Below are positions 61,601-64,000 of a DNA stretch of 64,000 bases, piece after piece. Under the pieces are notes generated by a model. It did no database searches and was not told the origin of the DNA. It saw only the letters and a list, made by a program, of their open reading frames with translations. Position 1 is the first letter of the stretch, and the number at the start of each line of letters is the position of its first letter. The position numbers and the translations under genes are program-made. The stretch comes from Odontesthes bonariensis (taxonomy: Eukaryota > Chordata > Actinopteri > Atheriniformes > Atherinopsidae): the NCBI RefSeq assembly GCF_027942865.1, contig NC_134511.1, forward strand, positions 40,389,607 to 40,453,606, read 5' to 3'.

Positions 61601-63974
61601 CATACCTTGGTCTTATGTTGGCAGTAGGTGGTAAAGTGTTCCAGGTACCAGCGACAGTTTGTCTCATGAACACCCAGCAAGGCCAGAGCTTCCAGTCCAA
61701 GCGCGGCCAACAGAGCAGATTCATCTTGGGTCGACACCGCTTCATTCACTTGCCTTACTGCTGCTTGGACTGGAGCCAGGGAAAACCAGGACAAACAATG
61801 GTGAGTGATACGAAAGCTACAGCTCATTTCAGATTGGCACCTACACAAAGCTATCAAATGCAGATACTTTCACAGATGTCCTGTGTTCATTCGTGTACAA
61901 AAATGAACGGGTTCAAGTTGCATAGCAGTGTTTTGGGGTAATCAAATGAAAAGGTGATGTGGGCACATCCTTACTGTTGACAAAATCAATGCAGCTCTGG
62001 ATTTCCTGTTGAGTCAGTAGCTCCTCATAAACATCTCTCTCTTCAGTAGCCACTGAGGACCGCTAACAGAGGGAGACCAAGATAAAGCACGTGTTTATCT
62101 CACATTTATTGCACAAAGCAGTCTTCATTTGTAATGTCACATCAGTGAACTTGCGTACTTCATGTATCACATCTTATCCGTACAGTGAAAATGGAGGGTT
62201 TCTGTTTGTACAGCATTTGGAAAGAGAATGTGAGGAGAGATGGCAGACAGTGTGGAGGTCTGGTAAATACAGCTGACACTGCAGTGACTGGAATGTGCTG
62301 GCAGGGCCTGTGGAGTGAGGCAGTACCGGCAGCCGCAGTGCAAAGCCCTCTGGATTTACCACACTGTAGTCATAAAACACCTGCTTAACTTGAGTTTACA
62401 CAGTCTTTGTTTGCTCAAAATGTAATTTATAAACAATCCGACCGGTTAAAAATGATTTTATTCCGTGCTGTAATTTCTGTTGTACTTCAGGACTGTTGCA
62501 GATGGCTGAACAGCTGTCGCTGGTCAACAGACACGGGGTTACTGATTATCTGACAGTTTTTAAACACAGTCGATAAAAGAATAATGTGATCGAGTACAGC
62601 GTATTCAACAGATTATTGATCCTGTAGTGGTTAGAAAGGAGACACAGTTACACATGTGCCATAGTATCATATGATGGAAAAAGTTCAAGGACCCGGCTTC
62701 TGTCGAGAGACTAGGGTAAATATCTTTGTGAGGGAATTTTTGTGCTTCATTTCCCCAGATCACAGTCAAAGAAGATGATCTCAATCATGGACATATTACA
62801 TGTAATATAATCACTCATTTAATAAACTCTAGTAGTGCAATGACACAAACCTGCTTCCACTGCTGTTTTGACACATTTACATAGACTTATGGTGCACTTG
62901 AGCCTAATCTTTGTTCATTGTTTGAATCCAATCTACTTGCACATCAGTTGTAGCTCTTAAGGTAGCAGCTTCCAGTTTGGATTAAGTAACCACGTAAAAG
63001 GGCAAATAGTTCAGACTCACTCTTCCTGAGGCCTGATGCTGTTTACGAGCCTTGGCCTGGCTCAGAGCGTCCTGGTAGTCTTGTGCCAAAGCTTCTTTGG
63101 TGTTCTTCAGCATTGCATTTGGATTGTTCAGAGCTCCCAATGTTACAGATGCCTGACCTCTGTCAACAGCCTCGTTGATGGCAATCACAGCTGCATGCAC
63201 TGAAATAAGAGTGTTCACATGCATTAGTCTGAGAGACATGAGAGAACGGCACAAAACCCATCACCGAAACGAGATTAAACTGTTGAAAACAGACTTACAA
63301 GCAGCTTCATCTACTGAGAGCTCGTTGGCCAAGATGCCTCCGATTTTACTGAAGGCTGGCATCTGAATGCCATACTTCTCCAGCTCACTCCTCATGTTAC
63401 TGATCTCTTCCTCTGGAAAACAAATGTACACCGAGGTCAGGAAAAACTGTACGGTGTGACAGAGCACAGGCAAAATGACTCGATGTGAAGCACAACCTAT
63501 ATTCACTTTACAGTTTGGTGGTCAGCATTCCCAAAACCGCTCGGAGATTTGTTAAGCAGCGTCTGTATTTCAACACTGGAATGTGCGTTGTAGTTTAATC
63601 TTTTCCATTTTGTAATACTTGGGTTACTACTGTAAATATGCCTGGACTCACCACAAGTAAGAGAATACAACAGACGTGAACACTAAGGTGAGAAGAACCG
63701 AGTAAAGTGCTGATCATTTTGATGAGTTAAACGTTTTGAGTGATTGGACTCTGAGTTTTTTTAAAATTGCTCCAAAAGGAGATTCATAACAGATGATGTC
63801 GGTGCAGACTTGGGTGTGCCAATGAGTGCCAATTCATCATAACTTCACGGTTTCTTCTGTACTTCACGACATGCTATCGAGACGAGCCGACCTCCACAGC
63901 TGTTACCTGTAAAGTTCACTTTTCCCAGTAGGTCCTGGATCTGCGGGGCAATTCCCAGTTTGTACAAATATAAG
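41607..63974 (-). CDS. iqgap2: Ras GTPase-activating-like protein IQGAP2, 33 C-terminal exons
   Basis: IQGAP2 is a cytoplasmic scaffold that binds calmodulin, Cdc42/Rac and actin. The 33 exons found here keep phase throughout and encode about 1,506 residues to the stop. Only the calponin-homology part lies beyond 64000. Order of domains: IQGAP repeats (63974-51958), WW (50513-50371), four IQ motifs (50238-48983), GAP-related domain (48713-45148) and RasGAP C-terminal domain (44694-41607). The sequence LSEILETPATAPQ and RRSIKLDSKGDDKG are IQGAP2-like rather than IQGAP1-like, and the nested f2rl2 and adjacent f2r give the same answer by synteny. The coding length implies a protein somewhat longer than human IQGAP2. 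The four blocks are described in separate entries. All exons look intact. Confidence 0.95.
45148..48713 (-). CDS. iqgap2: iqgap2 block: GAP-related domain
   Basis: Exons 48713-48505, 48110-47958, 47832-47669, 47457-47233, 47046-46906, 46322-46238, 46110-45878 and 45280-45148. Key phrases are VVSFNRGARGHNTLRQLLAP, YGMRYIAKVLKNTLHEKFP and NLLYYRYMNPAIVAPDGFDI. The family lacks the catalytic arginine-finger of true RasGAPs and instead holds GTP-bound Cdc42/Rac. The sequence here agrees with that, with YYRYMNPAIVAP in place of the FLR motif. The junction 47669/47457 turns the usual IKSK into INSK, a one-base difference from human that may be natural. Confidence 0.93.
45281..45877 (-). other. iqgap2 intron
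   Basis: No repeat or gene is recognised in this 597-base intron. Confidence 0.7.
48184..48418 (+). mobile_element. tRNA-derived SINE in an iqgap2 intron
   Basis: The head TGGCCTAGTGGTTAGGGAGG and AGTTCAAGTCT (48239-48249) resemble polymerase III A and B boxes. The body includes CCTTGAGCAAGGCACCTAAC and AAGTCGCTTTGGATTAAAAA, and the 3' end is a run of TAATG-like units. This is a common fish SINE layout. It is oriented opposite to iqgap2. Confidence 0.85.
48983..52681 (-). CDS. iqgap2: iqgap2 block: last repeat, WW domain and four IQ motifs
   Basis: Exons 52681-52591, 52116-51958, 50513-50371, 50238-50068, 49524-49441, 49197-49126 and 49052-48983. The exon at 50513 encodes a WW domain (LWVKHCIKDRYNYYYNLETE then GTWEEPEGF). 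Four IQ calmodulin-binding motifs follow, largely one per exon: LLQGRIRGYLVRKK, LQACWKGCKQRKMY, IQSVVKMWKAKRKY and IQAFLKANKARDDY. Only the first keeps the full RGxxxR form, so it probably binds calmodulin best. Confidence 0.93.
49621..49673. repeat. (TA)n microsatellite
   Basis: About 23 TA units lie in an iqgap2 intron, preceded by TATGTGTA. Confidence 0.9.
49735..50050 (-). mobile_element. diverged fish SINE-like repeat
   Basis: Phrases such as CATTGCCTTGTCCAAGAACA and GCCAGAGATCAAACCACTGT match a very common fish repeat that I know from other teleost introns. It is diverged and the ends are unclear. Confidence 0.45.
51208..51865. mobile_element. 658-base TTAA fold-back element
   Basis: Both ends read TTAAAGGGA(C/T)AGTTCGC inward, and the arms are inverted copies for roughly 300 bases each, so nearly the whole element is a hairpin. 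TTAA is the likely target duplication. Shared text in both arms includes CCCCCTGCTGCGTCCTGTGA and CAGACCTCACAATCGCTTGG. There is no transposase. It lies in the iqgap2 intron between exons 52116-51958 and 50513-50371. Confidence 0.9.
52785..53127. mobile_element. L2-like LINE 3' region
   Basis: It starts with GGCAAGGCAAGGCAAGTTAA followed by TTTATATAGCACAATTCA, a widely repeated fish motif often attached to L2 elements. It stops abruptly where the end of another element (53128) begins. Confidence 0.5.
53128..53164. mobile_element. isolated end of the 51208-type fold-back element
   Basis: CTTCATGTCAAAAGAGGCGAA followed by CTATCCCTTTAA is the terminal sequence of the element at 51208-51865, here as a 37-base piece with nothing else of the element present. 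Confidence 0.7.
53211..53786. mobile_element. second MITE, AAGGGACACT ends
   Basis: Inverted ends AAGGGACACTGTGTAAT (left) and ATTACATAGTGTCCCTT (right) bound 576 bases without a coding frame. It is a different family from 51208-51865, despite the shared AAGGGAC start. The target duplication is not clear. Confidence 0.7.
53790..56025 (-). mobile_element. LINE with SGNH-esterase ORF1, internally deleted
   Basis: On the minus strand ORF1 starts at 56025 (MPPFSRDDFYSLL), shifts frame near 55985, and continues from 55900. Its middle encodes an SGNH-hydrolase fold, with ETLIVGDSAVND, then NIVLHTGSNDVSKQQ, then a NGFNFNKTG end. Such esterase ORF1 proteins are typical of CR1/L2 LINEs. ORF2 begins near 54540 as an endonuclease (LALLNIRSLAGKT, LDLMFLTETWLEQN) and breaks off at VYRPPKY. 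A piece of the pre-RT region (SSSCCLDILPTAFFK) follows directly, so the rest of the endonuclease and the RT core are gone. It runs in the same direction as iqgap2. Confidence 0.85.
56026..57460 (+). other. upstream region of f2rl2 inside the iqgap2 intron
   Basis: No repeat is recognised. An AP-1-like site, TGAGTCA, lies at 57187-57193, followed by GCGTCACTGACG, which resembles a CRE. These lie about 270 bases before the f2rl2 ATG and could belong to its promoter; this is inference. Confidence 0.35.
57461..58903 (+). CDS. f2rl2: proteinase-activated receptor 3, nested in iqgap2
   Basis: Exon 1 (57461-57524) encodes the signal peptide MADLVPGLLICLMAVQTSQLA, and exon 2 (57837-58903) the rest, 376 residues in all. 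The N terminus has LVPK/TYKG at Lys38/Thr39. Lys at P1 and TxxG after it match the LPIK/TFRG of human PAR3. An acidic stretch, DVDLEDP, follows. The seven membrane segments include AILYLNLALSDLL-type text in TM2 and the PAR CHDV in extracellular loop 2. TM3 ends KRY instead of D/ERY, and TM7 has DPFLC instead of DPxxY. The tail is short. The gene is antisense to its host, as in human. Poly(A) signal AATAAA at 59084-59089 lies 70 bases from the next iqgap2 exon. Confidence 0.9.
59157..63974 (-). CDS. iqgap2: iqgap2 block: N-terminal linker and IQGAP repeats
   Basis: Exons 63974-63907, 63412-63299, 63199-63021, 62062-61975, 61769-61606, 60684-60597, 60380-60217, 60060-59900, 59592-59468 and 59320-59157. 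The first two carry the family phrase KLGIAPQIQDLLGKVNF and ELEKYGIQMPAFSKIGGI. Then come repeats that each begin with a short helix ending in -IN- or -VN- and start anew every second exon: AVIAINEAV, AAVRQVNEAV, AIARINTAI and AIAEINEAL. Exons of 164 bases occur four times and exons of 88 bases twice, which suggests that exon pairs were duplicated as units. These repeats mediate dimerisation and partner binding in the family. Confidence 0.93.
60685..61605 (-). mobile_element. iqgap2 intron with DNA-repeat fragment near 61010-61330
   Basis: The phrases CTAACATTAAGATCACC, CAACACAGCTCTGACCCAT and GAGCAATTTTTGCAGTGTGG are scraps of an abundant fish DNA-element family, in the right order but with most of the interior missing. 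The rest of the intron is unremarkable. Confidence 0.5.
62063..63020 (-). other. iqgap2 intron
   Basis: Nothing is recognised in this 958-base intron. Confidence 0.6.
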
Positions 63975-64000
63975 CTGAAATAAACCATACGGGACATAAT

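Overview
The window is nuclear DNA from a vertebrate, almost certainly a ray-finned (teleost) fish. All genes are split by GT-AG introns, many of only 70-150 bases. The spacers are full of fish-type LINEs, tRNA-derived SINEs and small TTAA-target or hAT-like DNA elements. The gene order iqgap2, f2rl2 (nested and antisense) and f2r matches the conserved vertebrate block at human 5q13. No prokaryotic features, CRISPR arrays or rRNA/tRNA genes are visible.

Layout. 1-12154 is most simply the end of a long ssbp2 intron carrying DNA-transposon relics. 12155-17441 (+) holds the last 13 coding exons of ssbp2, followed by a probable 2 kb 3'UTR. 20580-37714 (+) is a tandem family of four secreted lipocalin genes of the fish orosomucoid / tributyltin-binding / PSTBP-like type. 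Copy 1 is dead: its promoter (20580-20724) is separated from exons 2-6 (26352-27228) by about 5.4 kb of stacked retrotransposons, exon 1 is missing and exon 4 has a nonsense codon. Copies 2 (29357-30887), 3 (33530-35640) and 4 (36519-37709) are intact six-exon genes. 38652-40858 (-) is a two-exon protease-activated receptor, f2r (PAR1). 41607-63974 (-) is the 3' part of iqgap2, 33 coding exons covering everything from just after the calponin-homology domain to the stop. Its 6.5 kb intron contains f2rl2 (PAR3) on the + strand at 57461-58903.

Function. SSBP2 is an LDB1/LIM-complex co-regulator in the nucleus. The lipocalins are predicted secreted, heavily glycosylated carriers of hydrophobic ligands, and C/EBP-like sites upstream suggest liver or acute-phase expression. 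F2R and F2RL2 are thrombin-type receptors with visible cleavage sites (Arg30/Thr31 and Lys38/Thr39). IQGAP2 is a cytoskeletal scaffold. The PAR genes and IQGAP2 are linked by ancient synteny, not by an operon-like unit.

I found no wholly new system. The strongest observations are the shredded lipocalin copy with its orphan promoter, a TTAA element whose removal exactly rejoins the LINE reading frame, near-identical 3' halves of lipocalin copies 1 and 2 (probable gene conversion), a PAR3 with an unusual D/ERY and NPxxY pair, and a 658-base fold-back element in an iqgap2 intron.
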